This document shows, one piece after another, positions 14,693-27,312 of a stretch of DNA of 64,000 nt. This DNA is from Agaricus subrufescens. Lineage: Eukaryota > Basidiomycota > Agaricomycetes > Agaricales > Agaricaceae. Position 1 is the stretch's first letter. The number at the start of each line of letters is the position of its first letter. The stretch covers positions 1 through 64,000 of the forward strand of contig JAQOTE010000015.1 of assembly GCA_029945375.1 (NCBI GenBank). The letters run 5' to 3'. The notes beneath the pieces were generated by a model. That model did no database searches and was not told the DNA's origin. It saw only the letters and a program-made list of their open reading frames with translations. A program made the translations under genes and the position numbers.

Positions 14693-14783
14693 ACATTGTC
14701 CTTGTCAACATTTACTACATATATAATTACACAGAGGCCAATCGTCCTGGGTCTTATTTCAATTCGATTCACGATTCTAATTT

Positions 14784-17700
14784 TCAATTGTCATAAACTA
14801 CCCTTCCACCAATAAAGGAGTAAGGGTAGTTTCGCTGGTACCAGTTTCTGAAAGAACGGCGCTCAGACACACGAGGGGTTGTAGCATAGGATGCCCCGAG
14901 CTATAAAAGGATACAATGAAGCTCTGGTAATGCTGTCTTGGTATATTGATGCTTACCACAATATTGTGTTTGCCATCCATAAAGTCGCTGGAGAATCTAT
15001 ATGCGGATAAGTTTCAAGAAACCCTCATAGAGATAGAGGACAGGTGATCATACCCAGGGTACAGTACGGAAGGAACATACCCTTCGACTTTATCGAGCAC
15101 AGTAGACGTCCATTCCCAGACACCGCCGTTATGGCCTTTCCCACCGTTCTCCGGACCACCCGTGGTCGCTCTACGAAGTGTCAATCGACACTAGACTTTC
15201 GTATAATCAGGATAACTCACGGTACCGGATGCCAATTCCTGAAAGCAACATTTGCTCCTCCTTCATAACCGGAGTTGAACTTGTCATAAAAGAGCCTAAG
15301 TTCCGGTTCAGTGGGCAACCGTCCACCTTTGACCATTGCATAGGTGGAGAGATTGTCATATGATGTCATGACAGGCCAATTTTTAGCTAATTCCATAGAG
15401 ATTGGTCCATACATCGTACGGACCTAAGGGCGATTCAGCATTGAAGAAGACTAAAGAGAAGTTAAGGACTTACGCGGACAAGCCCATCCTCCACTACCCA
15501 GCTGGCGGGAAGTTCAATCTTATCCTTGTCATGACCCAAGTAGAACTCGTAGAACTCTCCGTTCGTAATGGGTCTCCAAGAGATCTTGAACTCGTTTACT
15601 TCAGACTTTCTTTCCGGGTGTTCAAGATCCCATCCATACTCGTGACCATCAACTTCAGAAACCTTACTACTGTTCTTGTCGTCGACTTCAGGATCATCGT
15701 GCCCAAGCGATACCACTTCAGGACCAAGGTTAACGACGTCGGATTCCAGCTTGAATTCTGCGTTCCATACGGCAGCTAAGGACTCCCAATCTGGTTTGGC
15801 GAAGCCGGGAGGAGGAATAGTTCCTGTACCAGCTCTCTGCAAAAGCATGTAAAGTAGAGTTTCCGCGTGGTGTGCTTCGTGTTCAAGGGTCATGAAGAGA
15901 AGTCTTCCCAGTTGTCGTGATAGTTGACGTTTTCCGCTATCAATGTCATCATATATGCGCATGACTCGGGAGCGGACACTATCCTGGAACCGAAGGATCT
16001 CTGCTACTGTAGGCCATTTGTCGGTGTCCTTAGGAACTGCGGAGTGAGGCTAAACCAAGATCAATTGCTTGACCCAGGGGAGAATCGATGAAACCTACAT
16101 GGTGGCAGTTGTTGGGATCGTCCACGTCAGGGTCAATGCCACGCTATATTCAATGCTGAACTTTTCAATATCATATGATGATAAAACGTGTTCAAACCTC
16201 GAAAATGACCTAACGAATGATCAGGACCAGACTGAACAATATATCTTTATGACACGAACCTTGTATTCCTCCGGCTCCGTGTGTGGTTCGTTCAGGGTTC
16301 GAGATAGCTGAATGTCCAGGAAGGCGGGTATATGGCCAATGTAAAAAAGACAAATATGGCGCAAGTGAATGGGCTTCTCGTGAAGCATGGATTCAGGAAT
16401 CATACGTAGCGAAACAAAGTCCCAGAGAGCCCAAGAGTTCTCCCATTCTTCGCGAGCGGGTACACCAAAAGGTGACGTAGAGTATACTTTCCTTGTCACC
16501 AATTCACCACTTCTGTTGCAGACAAAGGGAGAGGTTACAAGCGGGAACATGAAAGGAGGCCTCTCCAAGAGCCAAAGAGAATATCGAGAGCTACTGTCCA
16601 TCCATCGTTGGATGGGACGTAAGCCTGCTTCCGTGAAGAGTGTGGTGGCATCCTCGTAGGAGAACTAGACATAATATGAAGGGACTGCCAGTTCACAGAA
16701 TCGAACTCACGGACTTTAAACGATTCTTCTATTTTGAGAAGCTCGTCCGCTTTGAAGACATAGACGTTCCCATCAGGGGAGTTGACGGAATGATCGATCT
16801 TAGCTTTCAAAAAGGCCTCGTGACGACCTGTTGACAAGATCAGGACAGAGATACACTACTTGATATTCGCGTCTCACGCTCTTCCTAACACAAATGACTA
16901 AGAGGCTAATCATAAATACGACTCTATGAACTCACCGGGTTGTACTTATTGACGTAATCCCAATTTTTCTCGTCGAATAACTGCTCATTCCCAAGTACGC
17001 GACCAGCGGTTCTCAAACCATTCATGATAAACTCCCTAGTATGGCCTTGCGCATCATTGTATGCTTTCTCGACCAGAGAGGTGCCGTTGTCATGGTCGAG
17101 CCCGATAAGGAGAGTATCACCATAGCCGGGTCGTAAAGGAAGACCACGAAGAAATTTGGCCGCGTCGGCCCTCGGGAAGTTGCCAAGCGATGAACCGAGG
17201 AAAAGAATATGGAAAGGGGGTACTGGATCTCCCGGAGAAGAAGGGAGAGTACTGAAAGTAGACGAAGAATGAGAGTCCCTAGAATCGCTCGAATCCACCG
17301 ACGCCGAAGACGTCGCCATCGCCGCGTGGGCGAACTTCTCGGTGAAGTCGGGGAGACGGCTAATGGTATGGGTATGGTGTAATCCTCCTTCGCTAAGGAA
17401 CTTGAGCCCGTCGTCGTAGGTACCACAAATACCTTTTGTTCCTACTTTATCTTGCAACATTTTTCCAAGCGACGATTGATCGATTTCACCGAGAGTACGT
17501 TCAAGTTCACTTTTCTCAAGATCGAGAGCGTAGTAGTTGATGGGAAAAACAGATTGGTCATTATTAATCAGCCGGGCAAGTGCGGCGAGTAATAGAGATG
17601 TTTTTCTCAAGGCGCTATCCGGAGAAATGAATGAGTCAGGGGACCAAGGATACAATCTAAAGAAGGAAAATGGTGGAACACACACCCGGCGCCAAGCTCA

Positions 17701-17987
17701 AGGACCACTTCGTCCATCACAGTGCCAGAAATAGAGCCGTGCATCATTCTAACGATATCATCGGCATGGTGCTTCAGGATCTCTTCCTCTGCGCGGAACA
17801 GGTAGTATTCCGCCGCCTGAGTGGTAAGCTTGTCATAAAGCTTGAGCCCATGCTCGTCATACAAGAGGATGGTCGGGATGTTCTTTTTGCCAACGGGATG
17901 AGAAAGACCCTCGTGAACAAGCTGGTCTATCTTGGTGAAGGGTGAAGACGTAGAGTGAGAGTGAAGCTGGATTATTTCCGCTGGCAT
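14784..17987 (-). CDS. EGT1: Ergothioneine synthase Egt1 (EgtD methyltransferase + EgtB sulfoxide synthase fusion)
   Basis: Makes hercynine by SAM-dependent trimethylation of histidine, then couples it with cysteine using Fe(II)/O2 (family knowledge). Exons 17987-17686, 17614-16932, 16827-16715, 16664-16260, 16143-16099, 16049-15474, 15423-15221, 15170-15054, 14996-14957 and 14900-14784; about 866 aa. The N-terminal EgtD domain has TILLYDEHGLKLYDKL, ELGAGALRKT, ILFLGSSLGNFPRADA and RHEAFLKAK. The DinB-like domain has DLRHICLFYIGHIP and the iron-site motif HEAHHAE. The C-terminal FGE-type domain has GGRLPTEPE, NWHPVPATTGG, GGVWEWTST and an RNWYQRNYPYSFIGGR-type end. The exon 2/3 junction is uncertain. 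A perfect donor GTGAGT at 16935 fits only with acceptor 16856 and adds 8 residues net; the listed donor (gttcat) is weak but keeps the RHEA frame. Confidence 0.93.
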
Positions 17988-19269
17988 ATCCGATAAAATG
18001 CCCTGAGTTAGGTGGGAAGGGGGAAGGATAATGCAGCTCGCACCCTCAAAGCCTTTATGCTACCCATATATAAGGACCCAAGTCTACGGATGACGTCAGC
18101 TGTCGAAATAGGCCATTCAATCGCGAAAAGGAGGGGGCCAGGGGGACCACCGGCCCTTCTGATCCACGCACCACGCCCACAAATACGAAGCTTTGGACCA
18201 TGATCAGATTATGCCAGCTGACAGGCAGATTTTCAGGCCAAGATGCCGTCCGCATTCGACGCAGGGGAGAGCAAACTACCGTTGGATCCGGACATAGGAG
18301 TTCCGCAGCACCGCGGAATTTCATTTCATACTTAATGCGACCTCAAAGCCCATTACAGCATCGGCAGGTCATCCTTTATTGAAGACACTTATAATAATCC
18401 GGGTAGCTTCAAGAGGGGCTCGCTGGAGTTGATCAGAATAGATCGAAGTTAGTAGGTCCCCATCAGATTCTTACTTCTCCATTAAGCTGGGAAAAACAGA
18501 GGCAGCCGTTTCAGTGCCGCATTAGTTGGTTTCACGGGCAGAATCCTGTCCCTGCATGTATCCTGGACCGACCGATGAGAATTATTGGGGCCACCATCGC
18601 AATGTATGACTTCCTTTAGACGTAGGTTAACCCAGAGCGTGGGGCATTGGGCTGCAAATTGCACATTTTGTCTCGATACCACGTGGGCCTGTTCTCATGG
18701 GGTGGCGTCTCGCAGATCAGTCGCTCAACAAATCTGGAAATATTTCCAAATGGCGTCTAGAGTCTAAGATCAATGTAAACATGTACGGGCAGCTGGGGGG
18801 TGATAATCGTGAACCCCCATTATGAATGGAAAAGTTGCGTCTTACGACAATCATTCAATTAGGACGCTTGCATCTTAAAGAGTACAGCCTCATTCTGACC
18901 GGTTTCTCCCAGGCTAGATATACTTAGCCAAGGATCAATTATAGCTCCTCCAATTCGAGAGGTCGTCCCGAGCCTTGCCGAGTCTCTCCGAGTGTCAGTG
19001 ACCAATAACAAAAGGGCAGTTACTGTACGACTTAACTCGATGCCTAAGAATTGATGCCACGTTCACGATGATGCTCTTGCTGACAAAGTGTGTTCGCTTG
19101 GTAAAAGTGATACATGTAAGTGACGTCGTCATCCATAGAAAAACAATGATCTGAAGGGACCTTTACTTTGTATTGAAAATGTGCATGGAGCTGCCCAAAG
19201 TTTAGTCAAGTAATAGTCATTGATTATCATGAGATCATCCATCAGATTGTACGTTACTCCAAAACTTTT
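17988..19269. other. Gene-free stretch upstream of EGT1
   Basis: Only short unsupported ORFs. It separates EGT1 from a tRNA-Leu gene. Confidence 0.4.
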
Positions 19270-19384
19270 TGACGAGAGTGGGATTCGAACCCACGCCCCG
19301 AAAGACCAGATTCCAATTGGAATGGAGGGACATCAAATGCCCTAGTCCTTAGTCTGGCGCCTTAGACCACTCGGCCATCTCGCC
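19270..19384 (-). tRNA. tRNA-Leu(AAG) with intron
   Basis: The acceptor stem starts GGCGAGA and pairs with TCTCGTC (one G-U) before discriminator A. The D-arm/A-box is TGGCCGAGTGG, the anticodon stem CCAGA/TCTGG with loop CTAAGG, anticodon AAG, and the B-box GGTTCGAATCC. A long variable arm is present. An intron of about 35 nt follows the anticodon loop. Every base, intron included, matches the copy at 46841-46955. Confidence 0.93.
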
Positions 19385-19698
19385 TTACTTTGCGTTTCAA
19401 CTCGGCGCCACAGAGCAGCTCAAGTATTTCGATCTGCGGCCGAAATTTGCCACCTTTCGTCTCGTTTGGCAAGACAATGCACTCATTTACTAATGACCTT
19501 GATCTGTCAGCCTGGAGTATAACTTTGAGTCAGTTTGATTAAAAACTTAGCGGTCCAAAACAACGGACGTTGATTGTGAGAAGGGTTTTTATTAGGGCAT
19601 AAAATTATACACTCATCTGTTTTACCTTGACAGACTCGGAACATACAATAACCAACAGCTAGAATCTATAATGACAAAACCGCAGGAAGCGAACAATC

Positions 19699-20850
19699 TC
19701 ATGACTTTGACCGTCCATTATCCATCCGCTGACGAGTCTGCCCAATGGCGCGGGACAAGTCCACGTTAGCACTCGCTTTCAACCCGAACAACGTACTAAT
19801 TGAAGGAATAGTGTCTCTATTCAGTAACAAAAGTTCATCGTTGTTATCGCCCTCCTTGCTTTCAGAAGAATTATCAGGGGAATTTTCGGAGACCACATGG
19901 TCGGAGCCTTTGGTAATTATAGTATCCAGGCCTTCGCTTCCTTCTGGTTCGATGACGTCGTTTACTACAAGGTCATGCAAATATTGTGTTGCTCTATACG
20001 CTGAAAAATTTACAATTGTTCAGCTACGTCCGAACTGCAGAGTAGCATGTTCATTACCTTTATAATGAGACCATGATCGCCAAACGCAAAAGAAAAAAGG
20101 AAGGTTGGGTATAATAGCTAATGCAAATAAATCAATCCCAAAAGTCCGAATGACTAACAATGAAGAAACATACGAATTATCATGAACGGTGCAGTGAGAG
20201 GAGAAAGAAAGATCCATAAATAAAATCCTCTTCTATGTTGTGGCATACGGTCTTGAAGAAACGTTTTGAATTGTGATAAGGACTCTGAACTTGAACCTAA
20301 TGATGAAGGATATATTAGAGGGACCTTGACACGAGAGAGCGTTTTCAGTATCTACCCAACCTTGAAACAGCGAATTTTTACTTACCCGTGGCTTCTTCTC
20401 CCCTGTCTGCGTGTGTGCCAACGAAGGGCCAAGAGAAGGATCCACTCCCTTCAAAGCAAGCTCCTCAAACTCAATACGATCCGAAAGTTGCTCGCCAAGA
20501 TGATACACTTTCAACTATAACGTCGAAAAAAAACCTCAACCTCAAAACACAAAGAAGCATTGCATAGAACAAACCTTCCAGCTTCCTTCCTTTGCCTTTC
20601 CAAACTCCGCCCAAGCAGAGGTAGCCTTGTTCTGCAAGAACTTCACGATACCCTCCTCCGGCAGTCGCCACTTCCTTCCCGGTTTCGCTTCTCGTACAGG
20701 ACTTGGAGCCGGAGATGTTTGGAATTGATAGTAAGTCACAATGCGTTTCAAGTCCGTCTTACTATGACTAGGGTTCCTAGGGCGCGTGAGGGGGACCGAG
20801 ATGATGCGCATTTGGCGTAAAGGCGGCTTGTGAACCAGAGACATTGTCAT
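19699..20850 (-). CDS. Mitochondrial K+/H+ exchange-related inner-membrane protein (Mit_KHE1 family)
   Basis: Family members are mitochondrial inner-membrane proteins needed for K+/H+ exchange (yeast YDL183C-like; family knowledge). Exons 20850-20575, 20514-20386, 20324-20174, 20117-20058 and 20000-19699; introns 56-61 bp; 305 aa. Visible family features: MRIISVPLTRP near the start, YYQFQTSP, GKAKEGSWKLKVYHLGEQL with DRIEFEELALKGVDPSL, VPLIYPSSL, and a hydrophobic double segment APFMIIPIIPNLPFFF followed by WRSWSHYKAYRA. The C-terminal third is acidic and Ser-rich. Two in-frame ATGs (M1, M3) start it; the first is used here. The family call rests on memory of the domain pattern and is likely rather than certain; the gene model is solid. 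Confidence 0.85.
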
Positions 20851-21144
20851 CGTCCTTGTAGGATGACCCGAGGATGAGAAGAGTGGAAAGGTCTAGAGAG
20901 GTCAAAATCGTAAGCGTCTTGCGAACAGTACGGCTAATCTCATAAAATGTTAGAAGGAAGTAAAAAGAGTGGAGGAGGAAAACAGGCTCCGGTCAATAGC
21001 TCGGCCAATCACAACGCGTCATTGATCGCCGGCCGTGCTTAATTCAATACGGAACATTAGCTTTAAAAACTACACTACCATTTACAAAATACAGTATTGT
21101 ATCGTAATCCCAAGAAAAAACCAATCTTAAGAGGCCGTCTATAA

Positions 21145-24100
21145 TCATCTGCCGAAACCAAGTGTGCCCTGATTGCGTTGAGGATCAGGCATCCTATGAA
21201 CGCGAACCGTGTTCCCGAACTCGATAGGAATCTCCAACGGAGTGATCAAAATATATTGCTTCTGGTTAGAAGCATTCGCCGTGTCGATCTAGTGACCATG
21301 TCAGCGAGCGTAGATTGCACGAGCAAGAGGTCAAATACCATCATTTTCATACTGATGCGACGATTTACAGCATCCATGAAGACATCAAATTCATCTAAAG
21401 ACACAAGTTCAGCAACGCATCACATGTCGGATAGGCTCGGTAGTACATACCCAAGCATCTAATGGGACACCCAATGGACTCCCATAATGCCAACAACAGA
21501 CAGATAGTTGAAAAAGATTTCTCTCCACCACTTAGCGACTTGGGGTCTTTCTCTTTATGTCCAGCTTGCGACGCTTGGTCATCAGTTTGCACCTTGAGAG
21601 CCAATTGAGGATTATCGCTATTATGATCAAACAACAATTTCCCAAAGTAGCCTCGTTGCGAGAGATGGTATTGGAATACGATCTTGGTGCGAAGAGCGAT
21701 ATGTTGTCGGAAGCATTCCCATCTCGAGTAACGTTTAATTAATGAATCGCGAAGTTTCTAGACATAACAATCAGAAAACGGTATTCTAGACTTGTACAGT
21801 GAGATTCGCATCTTACCTTGCTCAGTGCTTGCATGGCTTTTATGTCCGTTCGTGCATTGATAAGCTGCTGTCTCGTTCTTATGTACTGCTCCTCGACCTC
21901 TTCAAGCGACGCACGCTGCCTAATACACAGAATCAATCTCCGAAATTAATGCTGACCAAGGCGAAAAGCCTACGTTTTCTCTCGCCTTTTCAAGGCTTCC
22001 GTCACAGATTTGAGCAGCTTGTCAATCTCGGCCACCGGTCTTGGATTCTCGACCCGAGTGCAATATTCAGCTGCTTTGTCTGTCCAAGACTAGACGAAAT
22101 GGACAACATAAGAAAAGAATAACAAGGAAGAGTGATCTCAATAGTACGTACAGCAAATTCTCTTTGTAGCACCTCAGCCAATTGTTTCTCTTGTTCGACC
22201 TTCTCCTCTTCAACCTTAAGCCTTTTCTCGTAATGCTTCATTGCACCTTGCGCCTTGAGACGGACCTCAGCAATCTCCTCTAGCTGGTGCTTCATGAAGA
22301 TGTGATTCAATATTGCATAATCGACCTGAAGGCAACAACCTTTACCTGAATATGCCTTCTCTTCTCTTCAAATGCACCAATCCTCTTCTTAATCTCGCCG
22401 GACTCGGTCAACAACTTCTGTTGTTCCCCGTCAACCACCTTTAACTGTTGCACAAGTGGTTCAAATTGGGCCAGAATAGAGGCAACTTCCTCTTCCGCTT
22501 CCTATACGCAAGCTCTCAACGACCAGCTATGACATACTTCAAAAAACACATACCTTCTTAGCGTCGATCAGACTATTGACGTCCGCTGGCATTTCTTCGT
22601 TCAAGCCTCTCTCAAGTCTTTGATGTTCCCCTTGAGCCCTACGCACAGCTGCCGCCTCGCTGGCCTCGTTGCGCTACACAATTCTACTTAAGCTATACTG
22701 CGTATATCGTGTCACGATACTGAACTTACCGACAACTCCGTTATCTGACTCGAGTAAGCGTTGAACTGATCTCTAAGAGCAGATATCCGAGGACCTGATT
22801 CAGACACTTGCTGTCGTAACTTTTCGATTTCGTGTATCGCACGTCTAGCAATGTGTTACCAGTGAGCTACTTATACCACGAAAAATAGGAAAGAGAGCAC
22901 AAACTTTTTTTCGTTTCCGGTATCACGTCCGGTGAGCATTAGGCTATTTTGGTCATCATTATTGAGTTTGAGCGGGGTCGAGAAAACACCATCACTACAA
23001 AAGAAAAACAAGGCAAGTCAACCGCACAACCCAAAGACCAATAACCTAGTATACTTACGGGAAGACACGGACGGTGAACTTATCTTGAGTAAAGGCCATA
23101 CCGCCTCTTGGCAATCGCTCAAGTTGCTTTTGTCCTTCCAAACGGGTCACCGCAAGAACACGGCTTTCAATGTTCGCATTATTGATTAAGATACGCGTAA
23201 CCAATGGATCACTGATCTAGGGGCAGTACAGTTATTGTGCGGAACGGAACAATTGGAAGTGGTATATAAGTACCTCTAAAGCACGAAGGACCGTCAAATA
23301 GTCCGATGGAGGCTCTCCTTCAGAGTAGTCGAACAACTCCGTGGAAGAAATGATAATTTGCACTTGATGACTTGAGAGGTACGATAAATGAGTTCTGACG
23401 GCCAGACAAGATAGTCCATACACTCACTTTTGCGTCTGAGACAACAGCCGCTTCAAAGGGAGCCTATCTCTGGCATCCGTGATTGCAAACGCTGTCAATT
23501 GTTTTTTCAACTGATTCCTCAAGATAGCACCCCACGTCTGCGGGTCCTTTGCCTTAACAAATGACCCAAGGGGCCCGAGAGGTTTATTACCATACCACTT
23601 CATCTTATTGATCTGGTCAACAACCGCTTGGATATTATTGCCATATGGCAACAGATTGTCCTTTTCCGCTTTGTCACAATTGACGATCATCTGCTCGAAA
23701 TTAGCGATTTGTTTCATCATCTCTTTCCGTTTCCCATCAAGTTCCATTCCTTGCTCTTGAGTGCTTTGCTTGAGCGATTCTAATTCCTGTCGCTTGGCCT
23801 GGATCTGGGCGACGTTCTGTTCGTGTTTCTCAATCTGGTCCCGTATCCGTGACAATTGATCCTGGAGCATGGTTCGTTTCGCTTGAGCATTTTGCTCCAA
23901 TTTTTCGGTTTCTCGCTTGATTTGTTGATCAAGGTCGACGATCGTAACCCTTACAGACTCTATGTTGGTGTTCATGGTCTTCTTATCAGCCTGCGTTATG
24001 GGTTAGGGCCTGAATGATGATACAAGTACCACTTCACTCACGTTAAGACGAGTTACCGTAGTCTTGTTTTCCTTTATGGTTTTGCCAATCTCCGCCTTTC

Positions 24101-25743
24101 GTGCCTCTAAATCTTTGATATCTCCAAGGGCATCTAGAAGTTGCTCATGCTCGGTGAAATTTTCAGCGGCTTCGTCATAATTAGCCTAAAAAATATATTA
24201 GACAGTGTCATATACCGACTGAAGAGAAAATCGCCGGCTAAGAGCGACAGGCGATTTCGCCTCCGTATCAAAAACCCTCGTACCTTTGCTTGTTCAATTT
24301 CGGTCGTTAATTTCGGAAGCTTGCTCTCTAAGTTGGCGACCTGCGCCTCTTTTTGCAACAGTTCATCTTCCTTACTCTTGACATGAGCCCAGGCCATCTC
24401 CTTCTTGAGATCGTCTTGTTTAGCTTTCTGTCTCCGAGCATTGTCAGCTTCATCATATCTTCGCTTTGCCTCTTGTGCAGCTGCACGTAAGTCGGGTATC
24501 GCCTCTTTCTTTTGTTCAAGGACCTTATTCGTTGAACGAATGTTCTCGAGCGTAATGCTGTATTCATCTGAGAGCTGTTGAAGCTGGGTGCCTTTCATGA
24601 AAAGCTAGTAGCACAAGGTTAGACTATATGTCTTTCATAATCAATTCAAGCAACACGCTTACAGTATACCGGTCGGAGGGGTTCGAAGAGGCTAAAAATA
24701 TTCTAGAGGCATCTATTTTTTCATTAAAGGGGATTCAAGACGAGCAAAAACAGAAAGAGATACCTTGGGTCAAGACGGTCAGGGGGTTATCGATCTGAAT
24801 GTTCATATGATCGCATATCTTCGATATCTCGTCCCTTTTCGTACTTATGACCCTGCCATCCTTGGATTTGATCTTCCAGGATGAAGAACCTTCAGCCGTG
24901 AATTTGCGATTGATGATTATGGAGTCTCCATAGTCTTTATGGCGAAAAGCTTCGATCCCCCTATTCTTTAATTGAAGGTTTACTTCGGCAGCACTGGGAG
25001 CGAGAAGTCATCAATCTGGGATAGATGTTACAGGATGAAGGGTGACGTCTTACGGTTGACCCTCACGAATGAAAGACTTGAGACCAGTTCCACGGCCAGT
25101 AGAATTTGTCTTTCCTCCGAGAGCGATAGTAATGGCTGAAGCAATAGCGCTTTTCCCACCTGAGAAATGTCAGCCCAAGAATCAGAGTTTTAAGTGCTTC
25201 TGCATACTTCCGTTGTTTCCTGAGCGCAGACATGTTAGATGATAATCTAGGGAAAGATTATGTCACACACCAGTGATGAAATTAATTTGAGGACCAAAGG
25301 TAAAAGTCAAGCGTTGATGACACATAAACTGGTACAGTTCAACTTTTTCAATAACACCAAAATCAGCAGCGAGCTGCCAATGGGGGTAAGTTCAAGGTAG
25401 GGAAGGGCATAGGGGTGTAAGAACTTACTCCACGACTACTTTCTCGTGCCTTGACTGAAGCCAAAATGTGCTCGAAGTACTTTGCCTCGAGCTGCTTCTC
25501 TTTCTCTACCCGATCTTCTTGTGTGTCCCCTTCAATTTCGAGATCGATTTCGACGTCATCGTCCCCTTCGTCGTCGTCCGAGCCATCGTTAAGGGGTCTG
25601 GCAGTCCTGTTGTCTTTAGCGGACCTTTTTGCACCGTTTTCTTGAGCAGGACACTCGGTCCGTGGGCGCTTGCTCGAAGCTACGGGAGTATCGGGCGCAG
25701 AATCGTCGGCATCCTCTACGGTCGTGCGCTTTCTGCCAGGCAT
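21145..25743 (-). CDS. SMC6: SMC6 (Rad18-type), structural maintenance of chromosomes subunit
   Basis: ATPase of the SMC5/6 complex in DNA repair and replication fork stability. It has 21 exons, 1143 aa: 25743-25429, 25373-25271, 25219-25208 (12 nt), 25159-25054, 24993-24764, 24712-24670, 24605-24284, 24185-24042, 23990-23428, 23370-23274, 23216-23059, 22994-22905, 22844-22730, 22673-22554, 22501-22346, 22283-22152, 22089-21974, 21919-21817, 21757-21451, 21394-21339, 21288-21145. An acidic N-terminus with an NLS-like KRPR is followed by GVIEKVELYQFMCH and Walker A GNNGSGKS (aa 140-147) spread over three exons. Long coiled coils flank the hinge (GPLGSFVKAKDP...FAITDARDRLPL). The C-terminal signature is SLSGGEKSFSTICLLLALWE, with Walker B-like CLDEFDVFMDAVN. 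The exon 6/7 junction near 24605-24670 is uncertain: the strong donor after ACT is out of phase. Confidence 0.95.
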
Positions 25744-26073
25744 TGTCCAAGACGCGAAGTGTAATTGTTTCCCACACCCGCGACGCGTCGAGCCTAGTCT
25801 TGATATGGAAATATATGCCCACGGGAATTAACCGTTTCTGTTAATTCGGTACCTAGGCCATTCAGTACGCTAAATTGTCTTCTTTCTTCGCCTTTGTAGG
25901 TCAGCACTAGAATATATTCCTTGATTTTGAGGCTTTCTGGCCCGGAAAGCACCCCAAACACCATTTAACACACTACTTCGATCTGATGTGAGCGACACAG
26001 CCACAGCGATGGAGACACGTGTCCACGAGTACCTGTCACCTGGTGCACGCCTTTTGCACTTTCTCCATCCACT
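25744..26073. promoter_or_regulatory. Bidirectional promoter SMC6/MPDU1 with an MCB box
   Basis: These 330 bp separate the divergent start codons of SMC6 and MPDU1. ACGCGT, the MluI cell-cycle box bound by MBF in yeasts, lies at 25783-25788, 40 bp before the SMC6 ATG, with a near match gACGCGa at 25752. Cell-cycle control of SMC6 is inferred. Confidence 0.55.
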
Positions 26074-27128
26074 ATGACCTCAATAACCCGTAGTTTCCCC
26101 CCCTTTATTAAAGACTTAGGAGCCTCCATTGTCGGAAAGGTGAGTTGTGTTGGAATATCATTCGTCAACTCGCACCAATTTCGGTCGAACAGAGATGCTA
26201 TATCTCTCTTGTCGAAAATCTCAATGTAGGAGATTTGGACTGCATAAAATACGCGATTTCCAAGGGCCTCGGATTTGGTATCGTCGCTGGTGGTTCAATT
26301 ATGAAAGTCCCCCAGATGCTTCTAAGTAAGAAGTCGAACTATTCACCCACCACAACCAAAAGCTAACGGTGTTCTACAGTTCTTAACGCCGGTTCAGCAG
26401 AAGGCCTCTCATTGCCGGCCTACGTTCTAGAAACGCTCTCCTACGCTATCGCGTTAGCTTACTCTGTCAAGAATCAATTCCCGTTCTCGACTTACGGAGA
26501 GAATTTGTTCTTGACAATCCAAGATGTTCTCATTACACTCCTCATCATAGCCTTTGCGCCTTCAAAGAAATCCGCTTCATCCACCAAGCCAAGGGATTTA
26601 ACACTTGCCTTGCTTGCTACTGCAGGGACAGCGTATACCCTCAACTCTATCCCCATCTCCACCCTTGCCCTAGCGCAGATTGCTACCCTCCCACTATCCC
26701 TCTTCTCCAAACTCCCGCAAATTGCTCAAAATGCCAAGGCAAAGAGCACTGGCCAACTCAGTGCTGTTGCTGTGCTAGCACAAATCTTAGGCTGTGTAGC
26801 AAGGCTGTTTACCACTGCGACTGAAGTTAAAGATCCTGTGGTGTTCACCGGATTTGCTTTAGCTCTCCTCCTAAACTCGGTTTTGGGAGCACAAATGTGG
26901 ATGTATTGGAATGTCCCGCCTACTGCTTCCGTACCCACCAAGGATAAAAAGGATGAAGACGAGGGAGAAGAGATTGTGTCACCACAGCTGCGCGAAGAGG
27001 CAAAAGCGAGCGCGTATGAGGGGCTTGGACATGGTGTGCCCTCACCGCAGCACCGATTCGCTACCCCACCCAGAAGTTTCTCGCCTGCTGCTGGGCAGCG
27101 AAGGTGGGCAAGGAAAACGGTTGATTAG
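26074..27128 (+). CDS. MPDU1: MPDU1-like PQ-loop protein (mannose-P-dolichol utilization)
   Basis: ER membrane protein needed to use dolichol-linked mannose/glucose in glycan and GPI assembly (family knowledge). Exons 26074-26139, 26193-26325 and 26380-27128; introns 53 and 54 bp; 315 aa. PQ-loop 1 is GGSIMKVPQMLLILNAGSA followed by EGLSLPAYVLETLSY. PQ-loop 2 is FSKLPQIAQNAKAKSTGQLS. Multiple hydrophobic segments lie between. The C-terminal 60 residues after the last membrane segment (QMWMYWNVPP) are charged and cytosolic-looking (KDKKDEDEGEE). The start is the first ATG giving the family N-terminus. Head-to-head with SMC6. Confidence 0.93.
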
Positions 27129-27312
27129 CAATTTTCGTATGACACTATTTATATAATATACATGTTTTGGACGATATAGGCCTCGGGTGCGTGAACCGAT
27201 GAATTCCTCGATGAATTCCGGTGTCCGAATTCCTGGAAGACAGCCTCGGTTGCACGTGACTTGTATGTACTGAATTTGCGTCCCTTTCGACCGACGACCA
27301 GACCATCCGGCC

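Noticed and set aside
22284..22345. A 20-nt intron in SMC6 (gtaaag...ttcag)
   Set aside because: A normal 62-nt intron using the same donor and the downstream acceptor caccag keeps the frame and fits the coiled coil better.
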